DNA from: Gemmatimonadota bacterium
Lineage (GTDB): Bacteria; JBHIER01; G020348925
Direction: 5' to 3'
NCBI GenBank assembly: GCA_020348925.1
Contig: CP070758.1
Location: 2,480,974-2,525,618, forward strand
Length of the DNA stretch: 44,645 nt
The translations under genes were made by a program, and so were the position numbers. Below, one piece after another: positions 7,011-15,514 of this stretch. The notes under the pieces are model-generated. The model saw only the letters and a list, made by a program, of their open reading frames with translations, was not told where the DNA came from and did not search any database. Within the stretch, counting starts at the first letter, position 1, and each line of letters starts with the position of its first letter.

Positions 7011-9371
7011 ATGTTAGCCGACAGAATCCAGCGGATCGGGTTTTCTCCGACCCTGAAAATTTCAGCCAAAGCCAAAGCGATGCGGGCCGAGGGGATAGAC
7101 GTCGTCGATCTCAGCGTCGGCGAGCCGGACTTTCCCACCCCCCAAAACGTGAAGGAGGCAGCCACCCGGGCCATTGCCGAGAATTTCACGAAATATACAG
7201 CCAACGACGGTATGCCAGAGTTGAAGAAGGCTATCATCGAAAAACTCCGAAGAGACAACGGCCTCGAATACGAACCGAATGAGATCATTGTCTCCAGCGG
7301 AGCTAAGAATTGCCTCTACAATCTCGCCGTCGCCCTATTGAACAAGGGAGAGGAAGTCATCATCCCCGCCCCCTATTGGGTCTCCTATCCCCCCATCGTC
7401 AGTTTGGCCAAGGGCAATCCGATTGTTATACAGACAAGGGAGGAGAATGGGTTCCGGCTTACTCCGGATCAACTTAGCGCATCCATTTCACCCAGCACAA
7501 AAGCCATAATGCTCAACAATCCATGCAATCCAACGGGGGCTGCATACACTCGCGAGGAGTTGGAGGAGATGGCCGAAGTCTGTGCCGATGAAGGGTTGAT
7601 TATCATTGCCGATGAGATCTATGAAAAACTGGTCTACGATGGATTCAGTTTCGTGAGCGTCGCTTCCCTGGGCAAGAAAATCAAAGAACGATGTGTTATC
7701 GTAAACGGCGTCTCGAAAGCTTACTCCATGACAGGCTGGCGTATCGGCTACGCGGCAGGACCCAAAGAGCTTATTACCGGCATGGACAAGGTACAGAGCC
7801 ATAACACTTCCAACGCCTGTTCGGTTTCTCAGAAAGCCAGTCTCGAAGCCCTGACCGGTCCTCAGACTGATGTATCCATGATGGTCATGGAGTTTCAGAG
7901 GCGGCGCAACGTCATTCTTCAGAAATTGAACGCCATTCCAGGGATTTCCTGCATGGAACCGCGCGGTGCCTTCTACGTGTTCCCTAACTTTCGAAATTAT
8001 TTCAACAAAGAATATGAGGGCATGCAGATCCGTAATTCGTACGGTATGGCTTACTTCCTTCTGAAGCACGCCCGAGTGGCCGTGGTCCCTGGAGAGGCTT
8101 TCGGAACCGAAGGGTACATCCGGCTCTCCTACGCCACTTCCATGGATCGAATCGAAGAGGGCCTGGATCGGATCATTGAAGCTACTGCGAAACTGGAACC
8201 GACCAGAAAGGCAAAAGTCATCACTCTGAACAACACGGTCACTCTGCGTAAATCCTTTGTCGAGACGGAAGCGACGGTGGGTGCCGAGGTGCGTGATGCC
8301 CTTGTTACCGAGGCCGAAGCTCACTTGACGCATGACAACTATTTCGAATGGAACGTGAACATCTCCGGCGTTGTTGTTCAGTTGCGAACGAATCTCCAGC
8401 ACCTCTATGACTTCTGGATCGAGAACTGGTATCCGGCTCAGCTTGAAGCCGACCTTGAGCCCCATGGCATTATCTACGCCGTAGGCTGGGTACCCGGCCG
8501 CGAACCCAGGGCCTATTACAATTCTGAGTCACGCACCGCCGTCTTCTTCAAATCCGCCTTTTACGGCCAACTGCGAAGTCTGGCCATCGGCATGACCGCG
8601 GATATCTCCGAGCGCCTCTCCGATCTCCACTGCCTCCGCGGTTTCTGTGTCGATTTCGGCGGCAGCGGGCTGATCCTCATCGCTCCGAAAGGAACGGGCA
8701 AATCGGAACACCTGGCCGAGTTCTTGAGAACGAAGGAAGTGAAACTTGTCTCCAACGACGTTGTCTTCGTCCGCTATGTCGGCGGCCAAGCGTTAGCCGA
8801 TACACCCGAACGAAAGTTTTACCAGCGAACGGACTTCACCAAATTCTATCCTGATTTTGCCACACTCTTCGACCGCAGTAAATGTGAGAATGTCATCTTC
8901 AACAGGGACGAGTGCACGAACAGCTCCTGTCCGATACAGGACGACTGTCGTCTCGACCGGGGAAACCCCTTCTGTTATGAGGCCTCGGACAAATCGTACG
9001 CTATGCTCGATCCGTACTGGATCGGCGGTCCGGCGAAACATGCGAAACGAACATCGCTGAAATGGGTATTTCTCCTGACCCGCGATGCCGTCGCACCTCC
9101 GATAGCCAAACTCGGATCGAATGATGCCATTAAAATCCTCGAAGAAGGGCGGTCCGAGACATCGACAGGTGGGATCCGAAACGAACCGTTCTTCAATCCC
9201 CATTTACTCGTCCGAACCTCCGAGCGAATTGACCATCAGAAGCGCTTCTTCGACCGCCTCTTCAAAGTTGCCTCTGTCTACGCCATCAACACAACCGCCC
9301 TATCAGCACGCGACATCCAGACCCGCATGCGCCACATCATCTCCGGTAACGAAGCGGAGGGATTGAGGTAA
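7011..9371 (+). CDS. Fusion: class I aminotransferase + PEPCK/HPr-kinase-like P-loop domain
   Basis: A 786-residue protein in two parts. Residues 1 to about 395 are a complete aminotransferase: SVGEPDFPTP, NNPCNPTG, ADEIY, Schiff-base lysine K236 in GVSKAYSMTGWRIGY, and YIRLSYATS. Residues about 400-786 resemble the catalytic half of the ATP-PEPCK at 3274-5118. They contain a P-loop APKGTGKS (K564, S565), SNDVVFVRY in the kinase-2 position, CENVIFN matching LLENVMID, and KWVFLLTRDAV matching the PEPCK core strand. The PEPCK substrate lysine motif (GEIKKG) is GQLRSL here, so PEPCK chemistry is doubtful. A patch of five cysteines (near residues 625-665) may bind metal. The join is continuous, with no internal start required. 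The C-terminal half could phosphorylate a metabolite or protein, or sense nucleotides. Function unknown. Confidence 0.85.
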   Translation: MLADRIQRIGFSPTLKISAKAKAMRAEGIDVVDLSVGEPDFPTPQNVKEAATRAIAENFTKYTANDGMPELKKAIIEKLRRDNGLEYEPNEIIVSSGAKNCLYNLAVALLNKGEEVIIPAPYWVSYPPIVSLAKGNPIVIQTREENGFRLTPDQLSASISPSTKAIMLNNPCNPTGAAYTREELEEMAEVCADEGLIIIADEIYEKLVYDGFSFVSVASLGKKIKERCVIVNGVSKAYSMTGWRIGYAAGPKELITGMDKVQSHNTSNACSVSQKASLEALTGPQTDVSMMVMEFQRRRNVILQKLNAIPGISCMEPRGAFYVFPNFRNYFNKEYEGMQIRNSYGMAYFLLKHARVAVVPGEAFGTEGYIRLSYATSMDRIEEGLDRIIEATAKLEPTRKAKVITLNNTVTLRKSFVETEATVGAEVRDALVTEAEAHLTHDNYFEWNVNISGVVVQLRTNLQHLYDFWIENWYPAQLEADLEPHGIIYAVGWVPGREPRAYYNSESRTAVFFKSAFYGQLRSLAIGMTADISERLSDLHCLRGFCVDFGGSGLILIAPKGTGKSEHLAEFLRTKEVKLVSNDVVFVRYVGGQALADTPERKFYQRTDFTKFYPDFATLFDRSKCENVIFNRDECTNSSCPIQDDCRLDRGNPFCYEASDKSYAMLDPYWIGGPAKHAKRTSLKWVFLLTRDAVAPPIAKLGSNDAIKILEEGRSETSTGGIRNEPFFNPHLLVRTSERIDHQKRFFDRLFKVASVYAINTTALSARDIQTRMRHIISGNEAEGLR

Positions 9372-9552
9372 CACATCAGGCTCAACTTCATACCTCTTCA
9401 ATAGGCATTGCTTGCGGTTTAGCAAAATTCATAACAAATAACATGTTAGTTGAAGAACAATTCATTCTTGATCGCCCACTATTTGTATGCTGGGCGAAAA
9501 TCTTTAATGGGACATATATCTCACTCGATCTCTCGTTAAAGATACATATACC

Positions 9553-10314
9553 ATGAATACTGAAAAAAAAACAAACATAGTGCTCTCCATGGTAATTGCC
9601 TTTTCTGTAGGAGCTTCATCATCATCCTGTGCCCGATGGCACTTTGATATTGAAACAGGAGTAGTTTTGCCCGGCTATAATGACGTACGTATCCCCAATG
9701 AGACCGGGACCCTCTTTTCATTGACAGAAGAACTTGAGACAGATCCGAAGCCGTTTTTTCGGACAAAAGTAACCTATCCAATAAACGATAGACACTCCCT
9801 AACGATTTTGGCTGCTCCCCTTCGTCTGCATGCCGAAGGTCAGGCAAACAGGCCGGTGAAGTTTGAGGAGGAGGAATTTCCTGCAAATACTTCGCTTACA
9901 GCGAAATACCGTTTTGATTCGTATCGGTTGACCTATCGCTATGATTTCCACAGATCGGAGAACCTGCAATCAGGAATCGGCTTCACGGCAAAGATCCGGG
10001 ACGCTTCAATCAGTTTGGAGGGGGATGATAAGAAAGCCGAAAAGAAAAACACCGGCTTTGTCCCCCTCATCAACTTCAGACTCCATTGGACCTTTGCTAA
10101 GAAACTCAGTCTCGTACTGGACGGTGACGCCCTGGCTGCGCCGCAGGGCCAAGGGAGAGCTGAAGATGTCTTGTTGGCTGTTCAATACAATATGAATAAA
10201 AATATTGATCTCAAATTGGGTTACAGAATTCTTGAAGGGGGTGCAGACGTTGATGAGGTTTACAATTTCACACTGATTCATTATCTTGTATTTGGGGCGG
10301 TTGTTTCGCTTTAA
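9553..10314 (+). CDS. Predicted outer-membrane beta-barrel protein
   Basis: A 253-residue protein with a hydrophobic N-terminal export signal (about residues 8-26, ending near SSSCARWHF), followed by alternating short strands typical of a small barrel: YRFDSYRLTYRYDF, SGIGFTAKIRDASISL, FRLHWTFAKKLSLVLDGDAL, VLLAVQYNMNKNIDLKLGYRI. The last strand ends in VVSL rather than the usual aromatic residue. The nearest pattern is an OmpW/OmpA-like 8-strand barrel or a generic porin-family protein. The cysteine near the cleavage site does not fit a lipobox well. No catalytic motif is seen. The ribosome-binding site is weak. Function unknown; possibly envelope structure or small-molecule passage. Confidence 0.65.
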   Translation: MNTEKKTNIVLSMVIAFSVGASSSSCARWHFDIETGVVLPGYNDVRIPNETGTLFSLTEELETDPKPFFRTKVTYPINDRHSLTILAAPLRLHAEGQANRPVKFEEEEFPANTSLTAKYRFDSYRLTYRYDFHRSENLQSGIGFTAKIRDASISLEGDDKKAEKKNTGFVPLINFRLHWTFAKKLSLVLDGDALAAPQGQGRAEDVLLAVQYNMNKNIDLKLGYRILEGGADVDEVYNFTLIHYLVFGAVVSL

Positions 10315-10401
10315 GAATACAATCAACGATCCAGCTTTCAAGAGCATGGACTCATCTCTTTAAAATTTTATTTCTAAAAATAGTAATAAGGGAGTATACG
10401 A

Positions 10402-11058
10402 ATGAAACCTTATGTCACTTCAAATTCAATTGAGAAAAAGACGCAACATTGGCTCAAAAAAACAAATTCGTTCAACACACATCGGATGGAGCTTGATAGA
10501 GGCAAAACCGCTCTTCTCGTTATCGATATGCAGGACTTTTTCCTGGATCCCGACTCCCCAACGTTCACGTGTGGTGGACCGGCAATTCTTCCAACACTGA
10601 AAAAACTCATTGCTGCTTTTCGTGAAGCAGAGCGTCCGGTGATTTATACGCGGCACGTTCATCATCCCGACCGAATTGACGCCGGTATAATGGGTTGGTG
10701 GTGGGAGGGGATGTGTATTGAAGGTAGCCATGAAAGTGAGATACACAAGGAGATTGCTCCGCTGCCTCATGAGAAAGTGATTACCAAACATCGTTATTCG
10801 AGCTTCTACAACACAGATTTAGAGACAGTCCTCCGGTGTCTAAAGATCGAGGATCTGGTCATCTCCGGAATAATGACAAATTTGTGCTGTGAATCGACAG
10901 CGCGTGATGCTTATTACAGGGATTATAGAGTATTCTTCCTTGCTGACGGCACAGGCAGTATCAATGAAGAGATGCATCTGGCAAGCCTGCTCAACCTTGC
11001 CTTTGGCTTTGCACTTGTGACAACGGCAGAAGAAATCATACAACAGTTGAGGAAATAA
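10402..11058 (+). CDS. Isochorismatase-family cysteine hydrolase
   Basis: A 218-residue cytoplasmic hydrolase with the family's catalytic triad in view: D42 in LLVIDMQDFF, K129 in ITKHRYSSF, and C162 in GIMTNLCCESTARDA. The last motif is near the consensus for the isochorismatase/nicotinamidase superfamily. Family members cleave isochorismate, nicotinamide, N-carbamoyl compounds or related amides; the specific substrate cannot be decided. No enterobactin-type biosynthesis genes are nearby, so a siderophore role is unlikely. AAGGGAG precedes the ATG. The first 25 residues are polar and extend the usual domain. It heads a same-strand run with the membrane protein and two methyltransferases that follow. 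Confidence 0.9.
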   Translation: MKPYVTSNSIEKKTQHWLKKTNSFNTHRMELDRGKTALLVIDMQDFFLDPDSPTFTCGGPAILPTLKKLIAAFREAERPVIYTRHVHHPDRIDAGIMGWWWEGMCIEGSHESEIHKEIAPLPHEKVITKHRYSSFYNTDLETVLRCLKIEDLVISGIMTNLCCESTARDAYYRDYRVFFLADGTGSINEEMHLASLLNLAFGFALVTTAEEIIQQLRK

Positions 11059-11093
11059 AGGTGTGTTTTGAATTATGAAGAGGGGGAGTGGAC

Positions 11094-11471
11094 ATGACAA
11101 GTAATTTGCTGCTGTATGTTGGTTCTGTTATAATTACTTTATGGGGAATAGCCCACATCGCTCCGACGGGATCAATCGTGAAAGGATTTGGGGAAATATC
11201 CATTGACAACAAACGAATCATCACGATGGAATGGGTCGCCGAGGGTTTGACGCTCGTCTTCATAGGTCTTCTCGTACTATTTCTTACTCTTCTGGGAGGT
11301 GCACAAAACTCAGCTTCGCTTATTGTGCATAGGGTATCCGCAGTTATGCTGCTTGTTATGTCAGGATTGAGTCTGCTCACCGGGGCGAGAACATCGATTG
11401 TGCCCATGAAAATTTGTCCATTGGTAAAAATAACAGTCGCAATATTGTTTCTCTTGGGAAGTGTACTATGA
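11094..11471 (+). CDS. Small four-helix membrane protein
   Basis: A 125-residue protein with four hydrophobic segments (about residues 3-22, 46-70, 77-98 and 107-122) and short polar loops. It contains the loop GFGEISIDNKRIITMEW. The ATG at 11094 is preferred over the in-frame GTG at 11088, because the AGGGGGAG site sits seven bases before the ATG. It follows the isochorismatase-like gene by 35 bp and precedes the first methyltransferase by 43 bp. No family with a known function is recognised. Confidence 0.75.
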   Translation: MTSNLLLYVGSVIITLWGIAHIAPTGSIVKGFGEISIDNKRIITMEWVAEGLTLVFIGLLVLFLTLLGGAQNSASLIVHRVSAVMLLVMSGLSLLTGARTSIVPMKICPLVKITVAILFLLGSVL

Positions 11472-11514
11472 CGGTCGACTCCGTCGTGAATCAGTAAAAA
11501 GGGAGAAGATCAAC

Positions 11515-12048
11515 ATGGACAAACCGATGTCAAATCTTTCCTTTCAATTCATGTCGCTTGAATTCAAGATCCGTGATTTTCTTCGCCCTCGAATGACTGT
11601 CTTGAAAGAAGCAGGGATACAACCGGGATTTCATGTGCTCGACTACGGGTGTGGGCCTGGGAGCTATACTGTGCCCGCCGCAACATTGGTGGGAACGACC
11701 GGAAGAATATATGCTCTCGATATCCATCCATTGGCAATTCAGAAGATCCAAAATATCACCTTTAAAAAAAGACTGACGAATGTGGAGACCATTCATTCTG
11801 ATTGCAATACTGGATTGCCGGGTGAGAGCATTAATGTCGTACTCCTGTACGATACGTTTCACGATCTTGCTGACCCGCAAGGCGTACTACGAGAGTTATA
11901 TCGAGTATTGAAATCGGATGGAATTCTCTCGTTTAACGATCACCATATGGAAGAAAATGATACCGTGTCGAAATTAACGCTGAAAGGGCTTTTCACTTTA
12001 TCAAAAAAAGGCAAAAGAACATTCAGCTTCTCGAAAGCGGAAAGATGA
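11515..12048 (+). CDS. Class I SAM-dependent methyltransferase (UbiE-like)
   Basis: A 177-residue methyltransferase. Motif I is VLDYGCGPGSYT, the acidic ribose-binding position is in YALDIHPLA, and motif IV is in VVLLYDTFHDL, followed by VLRELYRVLKSDGILSFND, the usual last core strand. It is on the short side for the family and may lack a substrate cap. The start at 11515 is chosen for its GGGAGAAG site; an upstream in-frame GTG would overlap the preceding gene. Its stop overlaps the next gene's start (ATGA), so the two methyltransferases are probably translationally coupled. Substrate unknown. Confidence 0.88.
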   Translation: MDKPMSNLSFQFMSLEFKIRDFLRPRMTVLKEAGIQPGFHVLDYGCGPGSYTVPAATLVGTTGRIYALDIHPLAIQKIQNITFKKRLTNVETIHSDCNTGLPGESINVVLLYDTFHDLADPQGVLRELYRVLKSDGILSFNDHHMEENDTVSKLTLKGLFTLSKKGKRTFSFSKAER

Positions 12049-12719
12049 GAGGTTACTACTCCGATACACTCTCTGCTCAGCGACTCAAACAGGTTTACGA
12101 AATCGCTCCTCCGCGAGTGCAGCAATATTTAACTGCTGAGGTAGAACACGTTCTTCAATATCTCACACCAGGCGACTGGGTTCTTGAACTGGGCTGCGGT
12201 TATGGACGAATGATTCCGGAACTCTCCAAAAAGACCGGAAAAATCATTGGGATCGACACTTCTCTCTGCAGCTTATTACTCGGAGAGGAATTTTTATCCA
12301 ATATTCAAAATTGTTATTTGACATGCATGAACGCGGTTCAACTTGCATTCCCAAATCATGTTTTCGATATGGTCGTCTGCATCCAGAATGGCATTTCAGC
12401 ATTTCATGTGGACCAAAAAGAGTTGCTCCGAGAGAGCATTCGAGTGACAAAACCTGGTGGAGTCGCCCTCTTCTCAAGCTATTCGGCTAAGTTTTGGGAA
12501 GACCGATTGGACTGGTTTCGGCTTCAATCCGAGGCGGGTCTCGTGGGCGAAATCGACTTCGAAAAAACCGTTAATGGTGAAATCGTCTGCAAAGACGGCT
12601 TCACGGCAACGACGGTAGGCCCTGGCAAATTTCGACTCCTGACCGAAGAACTCGATGCCGACGTGCGGATTTTCGAAGTGGATGAATCGAGTCTTTTTTG
12701 CGAGATAATGCCTCATTAG
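12045..12719 (+). CDS. Class I SAM-dependent methyltransferase
   Basis: A 224-residue methyltransferase with motif I VLELGCGYGRM, an acidic residue after strand 2 (IIGIDTSL), and VTKPGGVALFSSYS near the end of the core. The N-terminal 40 residues form a helical cap with VQQYLTAEVEHVLQYL. It resembles the preceding enzyme only at the fold level. It starts inside the previous gene's stop codon (ATGA), with no independent ribosome-binding site, suggesting coupled translation and perhaps a shared substrate or sequential methylation. The substrate cannot be assigned; small-molecule (arsenite, thiol, quinone-type) and toxin-resistance roles are all possible. Confidence 0.87.
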   Translation: MRGYYSDTLSAQRLKQVYEIAPPRVQQYLTAEVEHVLQYLTPGDWVLELGCGYGRMIPELSKKTGKIIGIDTSLCSLLLGEEFLSNIQNCYLTCMNAVQLAFPNHVFDMVVCIQNGISAFHVDQKELLRESIRVTKPGGVALFSSYSAKFWEDRLDWFRLQSEAGLVGEIDFEKTVNGEIVCKDGFTATTVGPGKFRLLTEELDADVRIFEVDESSLFCEIMPH

Positions 12720-12765
12720 TCCAACTTCTTATTGACAAACATATCGACCTGCAGGCGTTTTGAAA

Positions 12766-13188
12766 ATGGCAACAGACGAGTTCATTAAAGATATCTTTGA
12801 AAAGAATAAGACAATCGCTGTCTACGGAATGTCGACCAATCCTTCGAAACCTGCTCACTACGTTCCTCTCCCCCTGAAATCAAAGGGCTTCTCCATAATT
12901 CCAATAAATCCCAACACAGATACGATTGCAGATTGTAAGTGCTATCCAAACTTAAAGGATGTCGAGGAGAGGATCGACATCCTGGAGATTTTCCGACCCT
13001 CGGATCAGGCACTCGATGCTGTCAGAGAAGCTATTGAAAGAAGAAAGACGAAAGGGGATATTAACGTCATCTGGCTTCAACTTGGCATTCAAAGCGATGA
13101 AGCCCGAAGGCTCTCGGAAGAATCGAATATCACCTTCATTGAAAATAGGTGTATGAAACAAGAGTATCAACGGTTGTTTTCGGATTGA
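12766..13188 (+). CDS. CoA-binding domain protein (YccU/CoA_binding_2 type)
   Basis: A 140-residue Rossmann-fold protein of the CoA_binding_2 family. Visible features are TIAVYGMSTNPSKPAHYV (nucleotide-binding loop), the middle strand GFSIIPINPN, YPNLKDVEERIDILEIFRPS, and the terminal block NVIWLQLGIQSDEA followed by ENRCMKQEYQRL. Homologues bind CoA or related nucleotides; the physiological role is mostly uncharacterised. Translation could start at an in-frame TTG six bases earlier, but ATG at 12766 is the more natural choice. It lies 46 bp after the methyltransferase pair on the same strand. Confidence 0.9.
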   Translation: MATDEFIKDIFEKNKTIAVYGMSTNPSKPAHYVPLPLKSKGFSIIPINPNTDTIADCKCYPNLKDVEERIDILEIFRPSDQALDAVREAIERRKTKGDINVIWLQLGIQSDEARRLSEESNITFIENRCMKQEYQRLFSD

Positions 13189-13292
13189 TCCGGCGAAGAA
13201 AGACCTCCCTTCGGAACACTCCCCATTAGTATTAAAAGAGCATATTGTGGTAAAACACTGAAACATAGCCGTAAAGAAGCACGTCTAATAGT

Positions 13293-13324
13293 TGATATTG
13301 TCAACAAATATATTGACAGTATCA
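13293..13324. promoter_or_regulatory. Inverted-repeat operator upstream of MarR-GNAT gene
   Basis: TGATATTGTCAA and TTGACAGTATCA form 12-bp arms with one mismatch around an 8-base spacer. The second arm contains a perfect TTGACA -35 hexamer. The position, about 55 bp before the MarR-family start, suggests an autoregulatory MarR operator where binding would block RNA polymerase. Seen directly; the regulator assignment is inference. Confidence 0.6.
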
Positions 13325-13377
13325 TATAAATGATCATTTATTTAAAAACAGGTAAATTAGAGACAGAAGAAATTACT

Positions 13378-14307
13378 ATGGTTGAAGACCCCCTCTGCGA
13401 AAGCATCGAGAAAGTACGTAAGTTCAATCGTTTCTACACCAAGCGGATTGGTCTCCTTGAACAAGGTTTACTGAAAACGCGATATCCCCTGACCCAGGCA
13501 CGCATCATCTTCGAACTGGCCCAGCATGAGCAAACCACAGCACGTGACCTCGTCAGTGCACTCAGTATAGATCCCGGATACCTCAGCCGTATCCTGAGTA
13601 TATTTGAGAAAGACGGTCTCATCCAAAAAACACCTTCAAAATCGGACAATCGGCAGCGCGTTCTCAAACTCACTGCCAAGGGAAGAAAATCCTTTCATGT
13701 CCTCAACAACCGATCAAGTCAAGAAGTGAAGGGATTGTTACAAAGCTTATCCGGCGAAGATCAACATCGGCTCATACATGCGATGCGTACTATTACGGAC
13801 GTTCTTGAAACTGAATCGAAGCCTACGATGTCTTATCTCTTGCGCCGTCATAAGCCTGGGGACATCGGGTGGATGGTACATCGTCACGGTGTGCTTTATG
13901 CCGAAGAGTACGGTTTCGACGAGACCTTTGAGGCCTTAGCCGCTGAGATTCTGGCCCGGTTCATCCAGGATCATGACCCGAAGCAAGAGCGCATCTGGAT
14001 CGCGGAGAGTGCCGGGGAGCGTATCGGATCAGTGATGATTGTGGATGGAGGAAATCGGGTGGCCAAACTGCGCTTGCTTTTAGTCGAACCGAAGGTCAGA
14101 GGTCAAGGGATAGGACAGCAGCTCATCAAGGAATGCGTGGATTTTTCAAAGCGGAACGGCTATGGGAAAATCACATTATGGACACAGAGCATTTTAAAGG
14201 AAGCTCGACATTTATATTCGAAGGCCGGCTTCAAACTTGTTGAGGAGAAACCCCACACGAGTTTCGGTCATGATCTTGTTGCGGAAACATGGGAACTCGA
14301 GTTATGA
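13378..14307 (+). CDS. MarR-type HTH regulator fused to GNAT acetyltransferase
   Basis: A 309-residue two-domain protein. Residues about 1-145 form a MarR winged helix: YPLTQARIIFELAQHEQTTARDL, then LSRILSIFEKDGLIQKTPSKSDNR and LTAKGRK, the wing and dimer helix. Residues about 155-309 are a GNAT N-acetyltransferase with the acetyl-CoA loop VRGQGIGQQLI and the terminal LYSKAGFKLVEE. This MarR-GNAT arrangement is a known bifunctional class. The ATG at 13378 is preferred over the upstream in-frame ATG at 13330, because the latter sits inside the likely promoter region. An inverted repeat just upstream suggests autoregulation. The acetylated substrate and target genes are unknown. Confidence 0.88.
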   Translation: MVEDPLCESIEKVRKFNRFYTKRIGLLEQGLLKTRYPLTQARIIFELAQHEQTTARDLVSALSIDPGYLSRILSIFEKDGLIQKTPSKSDNRQRVLKLTAKGRKSFHVLNNRSSQEVKGLLQSLSGEDQHRLIHAMRTITDVLETESKPTMSYLLRRHKPGDIGWMVHRHGVLYAEEYGFDETFEALAAEILARFIQDHDPKQERIWIAESAGERIGSVMIVDGGNRVAKLRLLLVEPKVRGQGIGQQLIKECVDFSKRNGYGKITLWTQSILKEARHLYSKAGFKLVEEKPHTSFGHDLVAETWELEL

Positions 14308-14371
14308 GTTCCCCATCTCCGTTCGAAAGAGCGCTTTAAAATTGAAGCTCCCACAGAAATTGGAGGGACCA

Positions 14372-15514
14372 ATGAAAACTATACTTGCCGTCACCCTCTT
14401 CATATGCTGTGGTGTAAATGTTTTGTTTGCACACAGCGAACTGGCACGTGTTACTTTCCAAGTCATTGCTCCAACTCTGGATGATTCCTCGGTTGTTTAC
14501 ATCACCGGCAATCACGAAAAGCTTGGGAACTGGAATCCCGGAGCGATAAGGCTGAAAAAGATGAGTGCTGATATCTGGAGTTTTTCCTCTCAATTCCCAA
14601 AAGGATTTACCCTTGAATTTAAATTTACAAAGGGAAGCTGGGAGCAGGAGGCGGTTCGTGAAAACGGTGAGATCCCCTCGAACAATTATTTGGATGTGAT
14701 TCAGGACACAACGGTGTCCTTCGTCATAAAAAATTGGAAGGACGAATTCGAATATGAGATTGTGGGACAGATTACTGGAACAGTCGTCTACCATCAGGAC
14801 GTTAAAGGCCATGGATTACAGGCTCGAGACATTATTGTCTGGCTCCCTCCAGGTTACGAGAAGAACGAGACGAAGCGTTATCCTGTGTTCTACATGCATG
14901 ATGGGCAAAATCTTTGTGATCCCCGTACTTCTTTCATACGCTGCGATTGGCAGATTGACGAGGTGGCGGACAGCCTTATCCGCAAAGGAGAAATTGAACC
15001 GATAATCGTTGTGGGTATGTACAATACATCCGACAGAACACCCGAATATTCACCGGGTCCTAAGGGTGATGCTTATATGAAATTTGTTGTGAATGTGGTC
15101 AAACCACTGATCGACAAGACATACAGAACATTGCCTGATCGGGAACACACAGCCGTCGGGGGTTCATCCATGGGAGGAATCGTTTCATTCATGTTGCTGT
15201 GGGAATACAACGATATTTTCTCCAAAGCGGCGTGCATGTCCCCAGCTTTCAAGTTCGACAACGTCGACTATGTCACGACTGTCGAAAAATACAAAGGACC
15301 AAAAAAGGATATGTTGGTCTATATCGATAATGGCGGTCTTGGCCTCGAAGCCCGACTCCAGCCGGGTATCGACGACATGATAAAAATGCTTGAAAAGAAA
15401 GGCTATAAGGAAAATAGAGATTTCTACTGGTTCGTCGATAAGACCGCCGAGCACAATGAGGCCGCCTGGGCCAAACGCATCTGGAAGCCGCTCACATTGT
15501 TCTTTGGGCGTTAA
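14372..15514 (+). CDS. Secreted esterase with N-terminal CBM20-like starch-binding domain
   Basis: A 380-residue exported protein. The signal peptide (residues 1 to about 20, MKTILAVTLFICCGVNVLFA) is followed by a CBM20-like beta-sandwich, about 24-125, with VYITGNHEKLGNWNPG and WSFSSQFPKGFTLEFKFTKG. After it comes an esterase-D/Fes-type alpha/beta hydrolase, about 135-380: IVWLPPGYEKN, VFYMHDGQN, nucleophile serine in GGSSMGG, and a probable catalytic histidine in KTAEHNEAAW. It is expected to remove acyl or similar ester groups from a surface- or polysaccharide-linked substrate in the periplasm or outside the cell. The GGAGG ribosome-binding site fixes the start; the frame extends upstream but overlaps the regulator gene. 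Confidence 0.87.
   Translation: MKTILAVTLFICCGVNVLFAHSELARVTFQVIAPTLDDSSVVYITGNHEKLGNWNPGAIRLKKMSADIWSFSSQFPKGFTLEFKFTKGSWEQEAVRENGEIPSNNYLDVIQDTTVSFVIKNWKDEFEYEIVGQITGTVVYHQDVKGHGLQARDIIVWLPPGYEKNETKRYPVFYMHDGQNLCDPRTSFIRCDWQIDEVADSLIRKGEIEPIIVVGMYNTSDRTPEYSPGPKGDAYMKFVVNVVKPLIDKTYRTLPDREHTAVGGSSMGGIVSFMLLWEYNDIFSKAACMSPAFKFDNVDYVTTVEKYKGPKKDMLVYIDNGGLGLEARLQPGIDDMIKMLEKKGYKENRDFYWFVDKTAEHNEAAWAKRIWKPLTLFFGR

Noticed and set aside
7488-8465. A 325-codon open frame antisense to the aminotransferase-PEPCK fusion
   Set aside because: The plus strand has a complete, motif-rich enzyme here; the antisense frame has no family signature.
11461-11514. Upstream GTG start for the first methyltransferase
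   Set aside because: It would overlap the membrane-protein gene and lacks a ribosome-binding site, while ATG at 11515 has GGGAGAAG at good distance.
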